Assembly (NCBI RefSeq): GCF_002259405.1
Contig: NZ_NPFW01000009.1
Location: forward strand, 62,001-126,000
Direction: 5' to 3'
Origin: Rhodococcus sp. 14-2483-1-2
GTDB taxonomy: Bacteria; Actinomycetota; Actinomycetes; Mycobacteriales; Mycobacteriaceae
DNA length: 64,000 nucleotides
Each line of letters opens with the position of its first letter. Position 1 is the stretch's first letter. The position numbers and the translations under genes are program-made. The notes under the pieces were generated by a model, which saw only the letters and a program-made list of their open reading frames with translations, was not told the origin of the DNA and did not search any database. Shown piece by piece: positions 40,849 through 54,817 of this stretch.

Positions 40849-41309
40849 GGGCGCAACTCGATCACGGTCTTGCCGACGCGGACAGGGGTTCCCAAGGGGA
40901 CGCGAACGGCGGTGGTCACCTTCGCGCGGTCGAGGTAGGTGCCGTTGGTCGAACCGAGGTCCTCGACGTACCAATCACCGCCGCGGGGCGAGATGCGCGC
41001 ATGCCGCGTCGACGAGTAGTCGTCTGTCAGAACGAGAGTGGAGTCGTCCGCGCGTCCGATGAGGACGGGCTGCGTGCCGAGCGAGATGCGCGTTCCGGCG
41101 AGACCGCCCTGGGTCACCACGAGGTACTTGGCCACCTTCTGCTTGTTGAACGACGGAAGAACTTTCGAGCCGCCGGAGTAGCGAGCAGGCACTCGCATGC
41201 CTGCGGCCGCGTAGATGTCACTGCGCAAGGTGCGAAGGACGGCCCAGACGAAGAACCACAACAACAGCAGGAAGCCCGCCCTTGTCAGTTGCAGAATCAA
41301 TCCCTGCAC
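40845..41309 (-). CDS. fhaB: FHA-domain protein FhaB (FipA)
   Basis: 154 residues. An N-terminal hydrophobic segment (LTRAGFLLLLWFFVWAVL) and a C-terminal FHA domain with IGRADDSTL, SSTRHARISP and STNGTYLD. Reads PknA/PknB phosphothreonines; FipA bridges FtsZ and FtsQ in M. tuberculosis. The GAGGAGG ribosome-binding site precedes the ATG. Confidence 0.94.
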   Translation of the reverse strand: MQGLILQLTRAGFLLLLWFFVWAVLRTLRSDIYAAAGMRVPARYSGGSKVLPSFNKQKVAKYLVVTQGGLAGTRISLGTQPVLIGRADDSTLVLTDDYSSTRHARISPRGGDWYVEDLGSTNGTYLDRAKVTTAVRVPLGTPVRVGKTVIELRP

Positions 41310-41477
41310 GACGATTCACCTCCTCCTTCGCAATCGACCTGCATCCCGCCCACGCACAGAGCCGCGGCGCGGCAGACATGGTTGCCTCGCAGCATCATAG
41401 GGTGAAGCAGCTCGTGTGGACGACATACGGGTGGACGAGAGTGCGAGTCGAACCCCCACCCGAGCCCACGAGGATCG

Positions 41478-42917
41478 TCAGACGATCCGGACCAGGATTT
41501 CGGAGTGACCGGCCCGAATGACGTCGCCGTCGGCCAATTGCCAGTCCTGCACCGGGGCGCCGTTGACGGTGGTGCCGTTGGTGGAACCGAGATCGGAGAG
41601 CATGGCCACGCGGCCGTCCCACCGGATCTCGATGTGTCGACGCGAAACGCCGGTGTCGGGGAGTCGGAACTGTGCGTCCTGGCCCCGGCCGATGATGTTC
41701 TGACCGTCACGGAGCTGGTAGTAGCGGCCGCTGCCGTCTTCGAGCTGCAGCGTCGCGGCGAGCGCCTGACTCTGACCTGCGTACGAGGCGGGCTGGTCGT
41801 AGCCGTACCCGTCGCCGCGGTCGCCCGCGCCCTGTGGGTAGCCACGACCGTAGGCGGCCGGAGCGGGCGGGTAGTCGTAACCGGGCTGCTGGTAGCCGGG
41901 CTGCTGGTATCCGGCGGCCTGGGGCTCGGCGTACCGACCGGCCTGGTCGTTGTACGCCTGCTCCTGGTAGGGGGCCTCGGAGTACGCGGCCCCCTGCTCG
42001 GCGGCGTTGTAGTCGTAGCCCTGGCCGTTGTAACCCTGTGCGTCGTACGCCTGGCCGTCGTACCCCTGCGCGTTGTAGGCCTGTGCGTCGTAGCCCTGGT
42101 CCTGGCCGCCGGGCGCGCCGTAGGCGTGGGGGTCGTAGCCCTGGTCCTGGCCGGCTGCGCTGTAGGCCTGACCCTGCTCGGGGTACGGCTGCTCGTCGTA
42201 ACCGCCGTTGTACGCCTGCTGGTCGTAGCGCGGGTCGTGATCGGCCGGTGCGTAGGCCTGAGCGTCGTACCCGTTCTGCTCACGTGCGTTCTGCTCACGT
42301 GCGGGGTAGCGCGGATCCTGGCCACCGGCGTAACCGTTGCGCGCGCGCGGATCGGGACGATGACCGTCCGCGGGGTCGCGCTGCGGGTCGTAGCCTGGGT
42401 TCTGCGTCATGTGGCCGGCTCCTGGTATCGACATCGGTGGGGCAGACGGTCGCTGCGTAGCTGAAGGGACGGGACTCGGTGCTGCTTGTGCCGACGCGCC
42501 CTGCTGTGCGGACTCGTTCCGCGCAGCAGTCGCCGATCGTCCCACATCGGGATCGACCGAGCCACTGGCACGGAACTGCCCGGTGTGAAGGGTGGGTGAC
42601 GGCTCGAAGCGAACCACCACGTCGCCGTAGGTCTGCCAGCCTTGATCGCGGATGTAATCGTCGAGGTGGCGCGAGAACGCCTTGACCGTGAGTGCTCGGT
42701 CACCGGCGAGCTCGTCGTGGTCCGAGCTGTTGATGGTGATGACGTAGCTGTTGGGTGCCAGGAGGTGCCCGCCCTCGAGGGGCCGAACCAGATCCGACGC
42801 TTCCTGCTGAAGCGCTGCCTCCACCTCCGCCGGTACGACGCCTCCGCCGAACACGCGGGCGAAGACGTCGCCGACAGCGCCTTGGAGCTTGCGCTCGAAA
42901 CGTTGAACGATGCCCAT
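41478..42917 (-). CDS. fhaA: FHA-domain protein FhaA with Tyr/Gly-rich central repeat
   Basis: 479 residues. ATG 42917 is used (AGGAGGGG 5 nt upstream), rejecting an open MRGGVT extension. N-terminal DUF3662 domain (about 1-120, MGIVQRFERKLQG...), a 250-residue low-complexity section built of repeated YDxQ/GYD/QAYN units (for example YDAQAYNAQGYDGQAYDAQG), then a C-terminal FHA domain with DTGVSRRHIEIRWDG and LGSTNGTTVNG. In mycobacteria FhaA binds phosphorylated CwlM and MviN/MurJ. First gene of the operon, transcribed away from tRNA-Leu. Confidence 0.94.
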   Translation of the reverse strand: MGIVQRFERKLQGAVGDVFARVFGGGVVPAEVEAALQQEASDLVRPLEGGHLLAPNSYVITINSSDHDELAGDRALTVKAFSRHLDDYIRDQGWQTYGDVVVRFEPSPTLHTGQFRASGSVDPDVGRSATAARNESAQQGASAQAAPSPVPSATQRPSAPPMSIPGAGHMTQNPGYDPQRDPADGHRPDPRARNGYAGGQDPRYPAREQNAREQNGYDAQAYAPADHDPRYDQQAYNGGYDEQPYPEQGQAYSAAGQDQGYDPHAYGAPGGQDQGYDAQAYNAQGYDGQAYDAQGYNGQGYDYNAAEQGAAYSEAPYQEQAYNDQAGRYAEPQAAGYQQPGYQQPGYDYPPAPAAYGRGYPQGAGDRGDGYGYDQPASYAGQSQALAATLQLEDGSGRYYQLRDGQNIIGRGQDAQFRLPDTGVSRRHIEIRWDGRVAMLSDLGSTNGTTVNGAPVQDWQLADGDVIRAGHSEILVRIV

Positions 42918-43124
42918 CGTGACCCCTCCTCTCACTGTGTTCTTCCACCGTGTGGTGCCTGCTGGTGTGCAGGCCGCGACGGCCGCGTGTCATCACGAAG
43001 TCGCGCTGCAAGCATGATATACGGTGCCGCCGACGGGGACTGCCCGCCGCCGTCGGCTGCCGGCAGCTCGAAGTGGCGATTTTCGAGCGCGGCATGGTGC
43101 GTGTTAGTGTTCTCGCCGTCACCC

Positions 43125-43210
43125 GGGCGGGTGGCGGAATGGCAGACGCGCTGGCTTCAGGTGCCAGTGTCCTTCGGGACGTGGGGGTTCAAGTCCCCCT
43201 CCGCCCACCA
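43125..43210 (+). tRNA. leuT: tRNA-Leu (anticodon CAG)
   Basis: Type II tRNA with a long variable arm (TGTCCTTCGGGACGT). Acceptor GGGCGGG/TCCGCCC, anticodon stem CTGGC/GCCAG with loop TTCAGGT (anticodon 43158-43160), T-arm GGGGG/CCCCC with TTCAAGT. The 3' CCA is encoded (43208-43210). Confidence 0.97.
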
Positions 43211-43623
43211 CACTGGCCGCAGCTGATTCGATCGCTGCGGCCAGTAGTTTTTTCCGGGTGTCCTGCATCGAATCGTCTTACAGGCGTGTGATTTTCGGCC
43301 GATGTCGGCAGTGGAGTCGAAGTGCCGGTCCCGAGGACGTCTCGTATACGGAAATTCGCAGGTGAGAGCCCATAATAGGCTTACCTTATTTGCGGGGGCA
43401 CCCAGGTACTGACTTATCGTTCGTAGTTGGATCGGCCTCACCACGGCCGGATCCGCCCGACCTCACTTTTCTACCACGCGCCTACCTGCTCGTGCAGAGG
43501 AAAGCGTCGACGATCGACAGGTGCAGCTTCAACGGCGAGGACGCACCGCAGGCCGTTCGTGCAGCCGGTTACACCACACCGTCGCCGACGAGTATCAAGG
43601 CTGGACTTATCCGAAGGCTAGGT
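43211..43623. other. Gene-free region upstream of gltB with tRNA-Leu terminator
   Basis: 413 bp. Apart from the terminator at its start, the stretch is a long leader or promoter region for gltB. It contains CATAAT (43371-43376), a possible -10, and AGGCTTACCTTA (43377-43388), which matches 10 of 12 bases of one half of the IdeR/DtxR box. An open frame across it is not supported by a common start or ribosome-binding site. No known riboswitch was recognised. Confidence 0.5.
43212..43253 (+). terminator. Terminator after tRNA-Leu
   Basis: Stem ACTGGCCGCAGC / GCTGCGGCCAGT with a 10-nt loop, followed by AGTTTTTT. A classic intrinsic terminator. Confidence 0.92.
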
Positions 43624-48205
<4,582 letters not shown>

Positions 48206-48213
<8 letters not shown>

Positions 48214-49657
48214 CCCACAGGGATTTCTGAAGAACACGGTTCGCGAGGTGCCCAAGCGGCGGCCCGTCGACCTGCGCCTGATGGACTGGAAAGAGGTCTA
48301 CGAAGACTTCTCGAAGGACACCCTGCGCACCCAGGCAAGTCGATGCATGGACTGCGGTATCCCGTTCTGCCACAACGGTTGCCCACTGGGGAACCTGATT
48401 CCCGAGTGGAACGACCTGGTGTTCAAGGACCGCTGGCGTGACAGCATCGATCGGCTGCACGCCACCAACAACTTCCCGGAATTCACCGGACGGTTGTGCC
48501 CCGCCCCGTGCGAGGCGTCGTGTGTCCTTGGCATCAACCAGGATCCGGTCACCATCAAGCAGGTCGAGGTCGAGATCATCGACAAGGCCTTCGAAGAAGG
48601 CTGGGTGACGCCGGTCTACCCGACTCACCTGACCGGTAGGACCGTCGCCGTCGTCGGATCGGGCCCGGCGGGACTCGCTGCAGCGCAGCAGCTCACCCGC
48701 GCAGGCCACACCGTCACGGTGTTCGAGCGTGCCGATCGCATCGGTGGACTGCTGCGCTACGGCATCCCCGAGTTCAAGATGGAGAAGCGCCACATCGATC
48801 GTCGGCTGGCGCAGATGGAGGCCGAGGGCACCGTCTTCCGCACCGGTGTCGATGTGGGCGTGGATATCTCGGCCGACGAACTGCGCGAGCAGTTCGACGC
48901 CGTGGTCCTCTCCGGCGGTGCCACCGCATGGCGTGACCTGCCCATCGAGGGCCGCGAGCTCGACGGCATCTACCAGGCCATGGAGTTCCTGCCGCACGCC
49001 AATCGCGTCCAGCAGGGCGACTTCGCTGCGCCGCCCGTCAGCGCCGAGGGCAAGAAGGTCGTCATCATCGGCGGCGGCGACACCGGCGCGGACTGCCTCG
49101 GTACCTCGCACCGTCAGGGCGCCGAGAGCGTCCACCAGTTCGAGATCATGGCCCGCCCGCCCGAGGAGCGTGCGACGTCCACCCCGTGGCCGACGTACCC
49201 GCTGATGTACCGGGTTGCCTCGGCACACGAGGAGGGTGGCGAACGCGTCTTCTCGGTCAACACCGAGCGTTTCGTCGGCGAAGACGGCAAGGTCACCGCA
49301 CTCGAAGCCTGTGAGGTCGAGTTCAAGGCAGGCAAGTTCGAGAAGGTCGAGGGCAGCGAGTTCACCCTCGAGGCCGATCTGGTTCTGCTCGCCATGGGAT
49401 TCGTCGGACCGGACAAGGGCGGTCTGCTGACCGATCTGGGCGTCGACTTCAACCAGCGCGGCAACGTCGAGCGCACCAACGAGTGGGTCACCAACGTCCC
49501 CGGTGTGTTCGTCGCCGGAGACATGGGTCGTGGCCAGTCGCTCATCGTGTGGGCCATCGCCGAGGGCCGCTCCTGCGCGGCCGCCGTCGACACCTTCCTG
49601 CAGGGAGCAACCGCACTGCCGTCGCCGATCGTGCCGACCCAGGCACCGCAGCGGTAG
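48206..49657 (+). CDS. gltD: Glutamate synthase small subunit
   Basis: 483 residues. GTG start with GGAGG about 6 nt upstream, overlapping gltB by 8 nt. N-terminal [4Fe-4S] cysteines in [17 protein letters not shown] and [10 protein letters not shown], then FAD motif [15 protein letters not shown] and NADPH motif [12 protein letters not shown]. Passes electrons from NADPH to GltB. Confidence 0.98.
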
Positions 49658-49670
49658 TAGCTTTTCTCGC

Positions 49671-49726
49671 CGAGCTCGACGTTGTGGACGGATTGCGGTC
49701 CGATCCCGTCCACAACGTCGAGCTCG
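49671..49726 (+). terminator. 21-bp perfect inverted repeat after gltD
   Basis: Arms of 21 bp (left 49671-49691, right 49706-49726; each starts or ends CGAGCTCGAC) around a 14-nt loop. It lies 13 nt past the gltD stop. No U-tract follows. Probably the gltBD terminator or a paired hairpin protecting the mRNA end. Confidence 0.7.
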
Positions 49727-49806
49727 TCTGCGTTTCACGACGCCGGCCACACGGTTACGTCCGTTAACCATGTGGGCATCTGATGGTCACAGGCCGCTGT
49801 CATTGT

Positions 49807-49837
49807 GGTGATCGAACAAACGAAGCGTTCGATCACC
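49807..49837 (+). promoter_or_regulatory. Hairpin/operator upstream of the cutinase-like gene
   Basis: GGTGATCGAAC / GTTCGATCACC, 11-bp perfect arms around a 9-nt loop, ends 18 nt before the cutinase start. It could be a repressor operator or an mRNA hairpin adjacent to the ribosome-binding site (GAGG, 49842). Confidence 0.5.
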
Positions 49838-49855
49838 CAGTGAGGCCCCCTCCCC

Positions 49856-50761
49856 ATGAGTGTCAAGAAGATCTGCGCCGGTATCGGCGTCGCTGCAGCT
49901 GTTGCGTCCGGCCTGGTCGTCGGAGCGGCATCGCCCGCCGCCGCAGACCCTGCCGATTGCCCGACGATGTACGTCGTGGCCATTCCGGGAACCTGGGAGA
50001 CGAGCTCGGGTGCCGCACCGAAGCCGGGGATGCTCACCGACGTCACCGATCGTCTCGGTAGCGGCATCCGCACCGACTACGTCTCGTATCCCGCCACCGC
50101 GTTCCCCTGGGAGGGTGAGGTGTACGGGCAGTCCCGCGCCGCAGCCGTCGCCAACGCGGGCGGGATGCTGAAGGCGATGGCGGATCGTTGCGGTGCGACG
50201 AAACTCGGCATCATCGGCTACAGCCAGGGAGCCGACGCGGCGGGCGATCTCGCCGCGGCCATCGGCACCGGAGTCGGCGTCGTTCCCGCGGACAAGGTGG
50301 TGGCGGTGGGCTTGATCTCCGACCCGAAGCGCTCCGATACCGACGCTCTGGTGGGGCCGGCCGTGGTCGGAACCGGTGTCGGTGGACCCCGGGTCGGCGG
50401 ATTCGGCTACGTCAGCCCCGTGGTGCGGACATTCTGTGCCGTCGGCGATCTGTACTGCTCGACGCCCAAGGACGATTACGTCGCGCGGTTGGCCGGCTTC
50501 TTGGCAGTGTCGTCCAACCCTGCGCCGAACGTCGCCGATCAGTACTCGCAGGAAGCACAGTCCCTGATCGCGGACCTCGCAGCGGCCGGTGGTCTGCCGG
50601 TGTTGCAGGGCCAGCTCACCGACCAGGCGAACGCTCAGCGTCAGCGGGAGATCGAGGCGTTCTACCGCTCCGGCATCCACCAGGAGTATCAGAGCTACGA
50701 CGTCGAGAACGGCCAGTCCGCGACGCGGTGGTTGGCGCGCTACCTCACCGACGCGGTCTGA
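49856..50761 (+). CDS. Secreted cutinase-like esterase
   Basis: 301 residues with an N-terminal signal peptide (KKICAGIGVAAAVASGLVVG..ASPAAA) likely cut after AAA-DP. Serine esterase of the cutinase family: GYSQGADAAG nucleophile, the Asp in FCAVGDLYCS with flanking cysteines, and a late His in SGIHQEY. Such enzymes hydrolyse esters of lipids or polymers outside the cell. The C-terminal ~40 residues are Gln/Arg-rich. The stop overlaps the convergent exporter gene by 22 nt. Confidence 0.9.
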   Translation: MSVKKICAGIGVAAAVASGLVVGAASPAAADPADCPTMYVVAIPGTWETSSGAAPKPGMLTDVTDRLGSGIRTDYVSYPATAFPWEGEVYGQSRAAAVANAGGMLKAMADRCGATKLGIIGYSQGADAAGDLAAAIGTGVGVVPADKVVAVGLISDPKRSDTDALVGPAVVGTGVGGPRVGGFGYVSPVVRTFCAVGDLYCSTPKDDYVARLAGFLAVSSNPAPNVADQYSQEAQSLIADLAAAGGLPVLQGQLTDQANAQRQREIEAFYRSGIHQEYQSYDVENGQSATRWLARYLTDAV

Positions 50762-52266
50762 CGGCGGAGCAGCACGAAGACGGTGACTGCACTGACGGCC
50801 ATCAGGACGGCGCTCGCACCCGACGCAAGAGTGAAGCCGTCGATGAACGACGAGTTCGCGACTGCAGTCAGTTGCGAGGCGAACGGCTCCGGTAGGTAAT
50901 CGGCGACGGCGACGGCACCACCGATGGTCTCTCGTGCCGGATCGGCGATCTCGGCGGGCGTCTGCGCGGGGATGGCGTCGTCCATGCGGTGTCGGTAGAC
51001 GGTACTGCCGATCGTGCCGAGGATGGCGATACCGACGGCTCCGCCCAATTCGGCTCCGGTTTCGGACAATGCCGATGCGGCCCCGGCCTTTTCGGGAGCC
51101 GCGGCGGTGAGCACGATGTCGGAGTTGAGCGTCGAGGCAGCGCCGATCCCGAAGGTCAGCACGGCCATACCGGTGAGCAGTAACGGTAGCCCGGAATCGG
51201 CGTTCACGAATGCCATTGCCATGCAACCGATGGCGATGGACAACAGTCCGCCCGCAATGATCGTGCCCGTCCGGATCACCTTGCTGAGCGTCGGTGCGAG
51301 CACGGCACCGGCCGCTGCGGCGACGGCGGGAACCAGCAGCCACAGGCCGGCTTCGAGCGGTCCGAGACCGACGACGAGCTGTAGGTACTGGGAGGCGAAG
51401 AGGCTGAATCCGGTCATCGCGAAGATGACCAGGAACTGCACCACAACAGCTGCGCTGAAGGCTCGTTCGGCGAACAGCGTGACGTCGATCAGCGGGTTCG
51501 CGGCCCTGCGCTGCCGGAGAACGAACACCGCGCCCAATGCCAGCCCGGCCACCGCACTCACGGCTGCTGCGAGGTCGATTCCCTCCTGCGCGCCGTGTTT
51601 GATGGCGAAGACGATCGAGAGCATCGAGGAGATCGCGAGGACCACGCTGATCGGGTCGAATCTGCCGGGGTCGGTGTCCTTGAACTCGGGGACCAGAAGT
51701 GGGGCCGCGACGAAGAGTACGACCATGATCGGGATGTTGATCAGGAACACCGAACCCCACCAGAAGTGCTCGAGCAGAACACCTCCGATGACAGGTCCCA
51801 CCGCGGCACCGCCCGCGAAGCCGGCGGTCCACAGGCCGATGGCTTCCTTGCGTTGCGTCGGGTCGTGAAACATGTTGCGTATCAAGGACAATGTGCTCGG
51901 TGCGATGGTGGCTCCACCGATGCCCAGTAGTGCACGCGCGACGAGCAGCATCTCGGGGGAGGTGGAGAACGTCGCGGCGAGTGACGCGGCCCCGAACACG
52001 ACGGCACCGATCATGAGCAGGGTGCGTCGGCCGATCCGATCGCCGAGTGAGCCCATGGTGATGAGGAGGCCGGCGAGCAGGAACCCGTAGATGTCGAGGA
52101 TCCACAGTGTCTGGTTGCCGGTGGGTTCGAGATCGGCCGTCATGAACGGCAGAGCGAGGTACAGCACCGACATGTCCATCGACACGACGAGAATCGGCAC
52201 CACCAACACTGCGAGGCCGAGCCAATCCTTCTTGGTGGCGCGCTGGTCGGTCGCCGTCTGGCTCAC
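50740..52266 (-). CDS. DHA2-family (EmrB/QacA) MFS exporter
   Basis: 508 residues, about 14 hydrophobic segments. Motif A GSLGDRIGRRTLL in loop 2-3, motif C-like region GPVIGGVLLEHFWW and the starting VSMDMSVLYLALPFM fit proton-driven DHA2 exporters of drugs or lipophilic cations. Substrate unknown. A small ABM gene lies divergent upstream. Overlaps the cutinase tail by 22 nt. Confidence 0.92.
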   Translation of the reverse strand: MSQTATDQRATKKDWLGLAVLVVPILVVSMDMSVLYLALPFMTADLEPTGNQTLWILDIYGFLLAGLLITMGSLGDRIGRRTLLMIGAVVFGAASLAATFSTSPEMLLVARALLGIGGATIAPSTLSLIRNMFHDPTQRKEAIGLWTAGFAGGAAVGPVIGGVLLEHFWWGSVFLINIPIMVVLFVAAPLLVPEFKDTDPGRFDPISVVLAISSMLSIVFAIKHGAQEGIDLAAAVSAVAGLALGAVFVLRQRRAANPLIDVTLFAERAFSAAVVVQFLVIFAMTGFSLFASQYLQLVVGLGPLEAGLWLLVPAVAAAAGAVLAPTLSKVIRTGTIIAGGLLSIAIGCMAMAFVNADSGLPLLLTGMAVLTFGIGAASTLNSDIVLTAAAPEKAGAASALSETGAELGGAVGIAILGTIGSTVYRHRMDDAIPAQTPAEIADPARETIGGAVAVADYLPEPFASQLTAVANSSFIDGFTLASGASAVLMAVSAVTVFVLLRRQTASVR

Positions 52267-52365
52267 TGTGACTTCCCTTCCCGAATGGACACCTCAGCTT
52301 AGGCGGGTCGGGGGTACGTTCGGTGAAGGAATGTCTCTCTCGCCGAACGAAGGAAGCAACGCCTC

Positions 52366-52662
52366 ATGAGCAACGATCTGAAGGTCGTCGCGACGATCAT
52401 CGCCAAGCCCGATGCCGTCGACGCCGTGCGCGACGGACTGGTGGCCCTCGTCGCCGAAACACGCAAGGAAGACGGGAACATCTCCTACGAGCTGTTCGAG
52501 TCAGCTGTGGAGCCGGGCACGTTCGTCACCATCGAGGTATGGAAGTCGCAGGAGGACCTCGACGGTCACATGCAGACCCCGCATCTGCAGCAGGCGCTAA
52601 GCGAGTTCGGTGCCCATCTCGCGGCTCCGCCCGCCATCCATCCGCTCCGGCCCGTCGGCTGA
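52366..52662 (+). CDS. Antibiotic-biosynthesis monooxygenase (ABM) domain protein
   Basis: 98 residues, one ABM/quinol-monooxygenase fold with LKVVATIIAKPD, NISYELFES, FVTIEVWKSQEDLDGHMQTPHL. Cofactor-free oxygenase family; many are small quinol monooxygenases. AAGGAAG precedes the ATG. Its last 66 nt overlap the end of the convergent YhgE-like gene. Confidence 0.85.
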   Translation: MSNDLKVVATIIAKPDAVDAVRDGLVALVAETRKEDGNISYELFESAVEPGTFVTIEVWKSQEDLDGHMQTPHLQQALSEFGAHLAAPPAIHPLRPVG

Positions 52663-54111
52663 GTCACCCCGCGCGCTCGCATACACCAGCGCCGAGACGG
52701 CCAGCAGAGCCGCCGTGGCACCGATCGCGAGCCAGCCGGTCCCGCTCATCTCGCCCGACGCGATGATGCGGGCACCGGCCGCGGTGTAACTCATCGGCAT
52801 GAACGCCGCCAGATCGCCCCAGATGGGCGCGGTCGACGCGTATGCGAACCCGCAGACGACAACCTGCACCACAAGCGCGACGACGTTGACGATCTGGCCG
52901 ACCACGGCGCCGAGCACTCGCTGAATCGCTCCCGCTGCGGCGAGATATGCCGCGGCGGAGACGATCAGGAAGACGCCCGCGCCGAGCACCGGCCCGAGGG
53001 CCGCGTCGGTGGCGAAGGCGAAGGCCACAGCGGCGCTGACGCCGACCGCGGCGACGGCTGCAACCACCGAGAGCAGTCGTGGGCTGCTGTCCTTGCCGAG
53101 TACTCGAACGAGGCTGACGCATCCCAGGGCTCCGAGAGCCACCAGGGCTGCGATCAGATACGGGGTGGCACCGGTTCCGGTGGACGTCGTCGCGGCCGCG
53201 AGATTCTGGTCCGTGGCGGTGCCGTCGTCTGTGGTGGTGGCAGCGGTTCCCGGCGGGAGTGCCGCGGAGGCGTTGCGCACGTTGGTGGCGATGCCGTTGA
53301 CGATTCCCTCGACCGGCTCGACGGACGTCACGAGCTGATCGGTGCCCGCTTTGAGCTGTTGGCCGCCGTCGTCGAGCTGGCCCAGTCCGTCCCGCAGCTG
53401 GACCGTGGCGTCGCCGAGCTGTGCGGTGGCACCGAGGAACTGACTGTTGGGGTCGTTGAGTTCGGAGGACAGTTGCTGAGCACCGCCCTTGAGGGTCTGC
53501 AGCTGGGCGAGGGTGTCGGGCCCGAATGCCTGGGTGTTCAGGGTGTCGATGACCCCGCGGATCTCGCCGGAGATGGCGTCGGATCCTGGGTGCGGGAAGC
53601 GATCGACCTGGTCTGCGGTGGCGGCGAGTTTCGCAGTGAAATCGGCCTGCAGAGCGCCGAAGCCGGTGAGTTGGTCGACAACCTGGTCGACGCCACCGCT
53701 GATCTGCGACGCGCCGTCCCCGAGCTGACCGATGCCGTCGCGGTACTGCCCGAACCCGTCGGCGAGCTGGATGGTCCCGTCGTGCGCCTGGGTGATGCCG
53801 TCGGCGAGCTGTCCGACGCCGTCGTTGAGCTGCGTGCCGCCGTCGGTCAGCTGACCGATACCGCTGGAGAGAAAGGTGATGGGCAGCGAAGCGCTGTTGA
53901 GGCTGCTCCTGGCCGCGGCCAGAGGATCCGCCGTCTGCTGGTCCGCCGTCTGCTGGTCCGGTGCCTGCTCTGTGGCGGCGGTGGTGGTGGCCGTGGATTC
54001 GCCGCCGAGGTCGTAGCCGGTGCCCAGTGCAAAAGCACCCACCGCCACCAGAGGAAACGCCAGCGCAGTGAGAGCAACGGCAGGACGTCGGAAGATACGC
54101 AATTCACCCAT
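52597..54111 (-). CDS. YhgE/Pip-like membrane protein with QLxDG heptad region
   Basis: 504 residues. N-terminal anchor (AVALTALAFPLVAVGAFALG), then an extracytoplasmic region of repeated QLxDG units (for example QLTDGGTQLNDGVGQLADGI) forming long helical pins, and six C-terminal membrane segments with an AFMPMSYTAAGAR loop. This is the layout of YhgE/Pip proteins (ESX secretion/phage infection relatives). Function unknown. Encoded downstream of the phosphatase and LysR genes. The end overlaps ABM. Confidence 0.85.
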   Translation of the reverse strand: MGELRIFRRPAVALTALAFPLVAVGAFALGTGYDLGGESTATTTAATEQAPDQQTADQQTADPLAAARSSLNSASLPITFLSSGIGQLTDGGTQLNDGVGQLADGITQAHDGTIQLADGFGQYRDGIGQLGDGASQISGGVDQVVDQLTGFGALQADFTAKLAATADQVDRFPHPGSDAISGEIRGVIDTLNTQAFGPDTLAQLQTLKGGAQQLSSELNDPNSQFLGATAQLGDATVQLRDGLGQLDDGGQQLKAGTDQLVTSVEPVEGIVNGIATNVRNASAALPPGTAATTTDDGTATDQNLAAATTSTGTGATPYLIAALVALGALGCVSLVRVLGKDSSPRLLSVVAAVAAVGVSAAVAFAFATDAALGPVLGAGVFLIVSAAAYLAAAGAIQRVLGAVVGQIVNVVALVVQVVVCGFAYASTAPIWGDLAAFMPMSYTAAGARIIASGEMSGTGWLAIGATAALLAVSALVYASARGDSADGPERMDGGRSREMGTELA

Positions 54112-54198
54112 GATGCGTTCGAGGCTAACTGCCAGGTACGGCCTCGCCGACCACTCGATGGCCGTCGACGCCGCGTTTCATGCCCTCTACCTGGGAGT

Positions 54199-54813
54199 TT
54201 AAGAGCTCTCTGTGGATTGCCGGTTGCGGGGCAGCAGGTCCCACACATGCTCGGTCTCGTTCACCGAGGAGACCGACCTCGCGCCACTGCGCGAGAACAA
54301 CACACGCGTCACCGAGCAGTAGTCGATCGGGAAACCGAGCACCTTCGGGGTCTGCAGAATGTCCTGCAGCAGGATGTTGATTACGCCGCCGTGGGCGAAG
54401 AGCGCTACGGTGTCGGTGTGCGCGGCGGCCGAGACGATATCGGCGACACCGGCCAGGACTCGCTGCCGAAATGCCTGCTCGTCGACCTGTTCGGGAAGAT
54501 GCCCGGCCTTGATGCGATCGAATGCTTCCCGGAATTCGGTCTTGGCCGACTCGATCGGAACGTAGCCGCCGAAGTCGCGATCGTATTCGGTCACACGCTC
54601 GTCGGACTCGACGGTCAGACCGAGCCGATCGGCAAGAGGCTGCGCCGTCTGGACGGCGCGCAGCTGCGAACTCGACACGACTCGGGAGATCGGGAATCGG
54701 GCCACTGCACCCGGCACCCGCAGAGATTGTTCGACGCCGAGGTCGGCGAGAGCGGGATCGGCCGAGGTGTCCGACCGTTGTGGCAGCGCGTGCCGCACCA
54801 GAACCAGTTGCAT
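54199..54813 (-). CDS. Histidine phosphatase (phosphoglycerate-mutase-like)
   Basis: 204 residues. LVLVRHALPQRSD at the start is the RHG-type motif with the phospho-accepting His, SSSQLRAVQTAQPLA carries the conserved Arg, and ALFAHGGVI the second His. Substrate unknown. Begins 4 nt after the LysR stop and lies upstream of the YhgE-like gene (87-nt gap). Confidence 0.9.
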   Translation of the reverse strand: MQLVLVRHALPQRSDTSADPALADLGVEQSLRVPGAVARFPISRVVSSSQLRAVQTAQPLADRLGLTVESDERVTEYDRDFGGYVPIESAKTEFREAFDRIKAGHLPEQVDEQAFRQRVLAGVADIVSAAAHTDTVALFAHGGVINILLQDILQTPKVLGFPIDYCSVTRVLFSRSGARSVSSVNETEHVWDLLPRNRQSTESS

Positions 54814-54817
54814 CGAC

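Noticed and set aside
41425..41470. tRNA-like fragment (GGGGGTTCGACTC on the minus strand) between fhaB and fhaA
   Set aside because: It resembles a T-arm only; no anticodon or acceptor stems can be built.
43371..43388. Full IdeR/DtxR iron box upstream of gltB
   Set aside because: Only the right half matches (10 of 12); the left half does not fit, so it is kept as a weak finding and not annotated as a site.
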